A stretch of DNA of 6,853 bases, from contig JAZKEJ010000136.1 in NCBI GenBank assembly GCA_040387095.1, positions 1 to 6,853 on the forward strand, in the 5' to 3' direction. This stretch comes from Methylotenera_A sp040387095. GTDB taxonomy: Bacteria; Pseudomonadota; Gammaproteobacteria; Burkholderiales; Methylophilaceae. The notes below the pieces were generated by a model. The model made no database searches, had not been told where the DNA came from, and saw only the letters and a list, made by a program, of their open reading frames with translations. The position numbers were made by a program, and so were the translations under genes. Shown here piece by piece: positions 6,216 through 6,853 of this stretch; the stretch's first letter is position 1; every line of letters starts with the position of its first letter.

Positions 6216-6220
6216 AAATC

Positions 6221-6853
6221 ATGTTAAGAAATCTTTTTAAGCAATTGGTTATTTTACCGTTTGTTCTAGTATCCGCTGTGGCGTCAGCTCAGACCTTTAC
6301 ATTTGATAACATTACAAACAACAGTGCAGTAGATTTAGGTAATCAGCTAACAGTGGATATTACGGATGGGGGCATGGGATCCGTTTTATTTGACTTTAGT
6401 AATAACGTGGGCATCGGGTCAAATGTCGCAGAAATCTATTTTGATGCGGGTGGCTTTTTAGCAAGCTTAAATATACAGAGTCAAAGCGCTGGTGTTACTT
6501 TTGCTTCTGGTTTAACGCCACCAGACCTTTCACCTCCAAATCCTCCTGGTATAAATCCATTTACTACAGATTTCGGGTTTGATATCGGTAATAATAACAC
6601 AGGCGGTCTAAATGAGTCTGCAGATTCACTCGTATTGAATGGTGTTTTGAGCGGCGTGCTTACTTATCTTGATCTTATTAATGCAATCAATAGCGATAAC
6701 TTCGAGATTGCTTTGCATGTACGTTCGATTGAAGGTGCTGGAGCGAGTGATAGTGATTCTTATCTTTTAAATGGCCCTAGTGAAATACCTGTGCCAGCAG
6801 CAGGTTGGTTATTCGGTACAGCTTTAATAGGATTAATGGGATTACGCCGTAGA
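6221..6853 (+). CDS. Secreted protein with PEP-CTERM/VPLPA-type sorting signal, 3' end beyond window
   Basis: An open frame of 211 codons with no stop before the window edge. Residues 1-23 form a signal peptide (MLRNLFKQ, hydrophobic core, cut at ASA|QT). Residues 24-185 are Asn-, Gly-, Ser- and Asp-rich, strand-like and without cysteine, with a proline-rich loop at about 99-113 ('LTPPDLSPPNPPG'). Residues 189-211 form a tripartite sorting tail: the motif 'IPVPAAGW', a hydrophobic helix 'LFGTALIGLMG', then 'LRRR'. This is the layout of PEP-CTERM signals, closest to the VPLPA variety. Such proteins are exported by Sec, held by the tail and processed by an exosortase, often in bacteria that make exopolysaccharide. 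The basic cluster normally lies within a few residues of the C-terminus, so little of the gene is probably missing. I do not recognise the central domain and assign no specific function. The gene looks separately transcribed from dacB. Confidence 0.85.
   Translation, partial: MLRNLFKQLVILPFVLVSAVASAQTFTFDNITNNSAVDLGNQLTVDITDGGMGSVLFDFSNNVGIGSNVAEIYFDAGGFLASLNIQSQSAGVTFASGLTPPDLSPPNPPGINPFTTDFGFDIGNNNTGGLNESADSLVLNGVLSGVLTYLDLINAINSDNFEIALHVRSIEGAGASDSDSYLLNGPSEIPVPAAGWLFGTALIGLMGLRRR

Larger units (their letters stand above)
6006..6220. other. AT-rich intergenic region between dacB and the PEP-CTERM-like gene
   Basis: These 215 bases are markedly more AT-rich than the genes around them. They contain an all-AT palindrome at 6025-6047 and a short inverted repeat, TTACT-GTATT-AGTAA (6141-6155). 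Several TATATT- or TAATAT-like tracts (for example 6087-6092) could serve as -10 boxes, but none has a good -35 at proper spacing, so I do not name a promoter. No GC-rich hairpin with a T-run marks the end of dacB transcription. I see no small ORF with a credible ribosome binding site. Confidence 0.6.

Overview
The window looks like chromosomal DNA of an AT-leaning Gram-negative bacterium. An outer-membrane phospholipase, a periplasmic DD-carboxypeptidase and an exosortase-sorted protein all require a two-membrane envelope. The Tas-type aldo/keto reductase, the 'WHPCTQMK' type of BioA, the CIRCE plus sigma-32 arrangement before groES and the PEP-CTERM-like tail together suggest a betaproteobacterium, possibly Methylophilaceae (Methylotenera-like). 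The lineage is an inference from protein flavour, not a database match.

Left end (1-213): the first 14 codons of groES read leftward off the window edge. Its control region is unusually legible. A sigma-32-type heat-shock promoter (144-170, minus strand) directly abuts a CIRCE operator (117-143) for the HrcA repressor. A weaker sigma-70-like promoter candidate faces the other way (88-116), so the CIRCE may sit over both start regions.

Middle left (214-3097): three rightward genes are packed like an operon. They are a 186-residue protein of unknown function with a TTG start, a Tas-like aldo/keto reductase that overlaps it by one base, and outer-membrane phospholipase A (pldA) starting 23 bases after the reductase stop. 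PldA carries the full catalytic His-Ser-Asn signature plus a long N-terminal extension containing a small in-frame 15-base tandem repeat.

Middle right (3199-6005): bioA (biotin synthesis) and dacB (PBP4-type peptidoglycan carboxypeptidase/endopeptidase) overlap by four bases (ATGA) and are probably translationally coupled. A promoter candidate lies just before bioA. BioA has a roughly 22-residue insertion close to its PLP lysine.

Right end (6006-6853): a very AT-rich 215-base spacer contains a perfect all-AT palindrome and then a strong ribosome binding site. The final gene is still open at the window edge. It encodes a secreted protein of at least 211 residues ending in a PEP-CTERM/VPLPA-type sorting signal, implying an exosortase elsewhere in the genome.

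I see no tRNA, rRNA, CRISPR array, insertion sequence or integration site. Most of the window is ordinary core and envelope metabolism. The points most worth a second look are the shared groES/upstream-operon control region, the bioA-dacB coupling, and the exosortase substrate with its AT palindrome.
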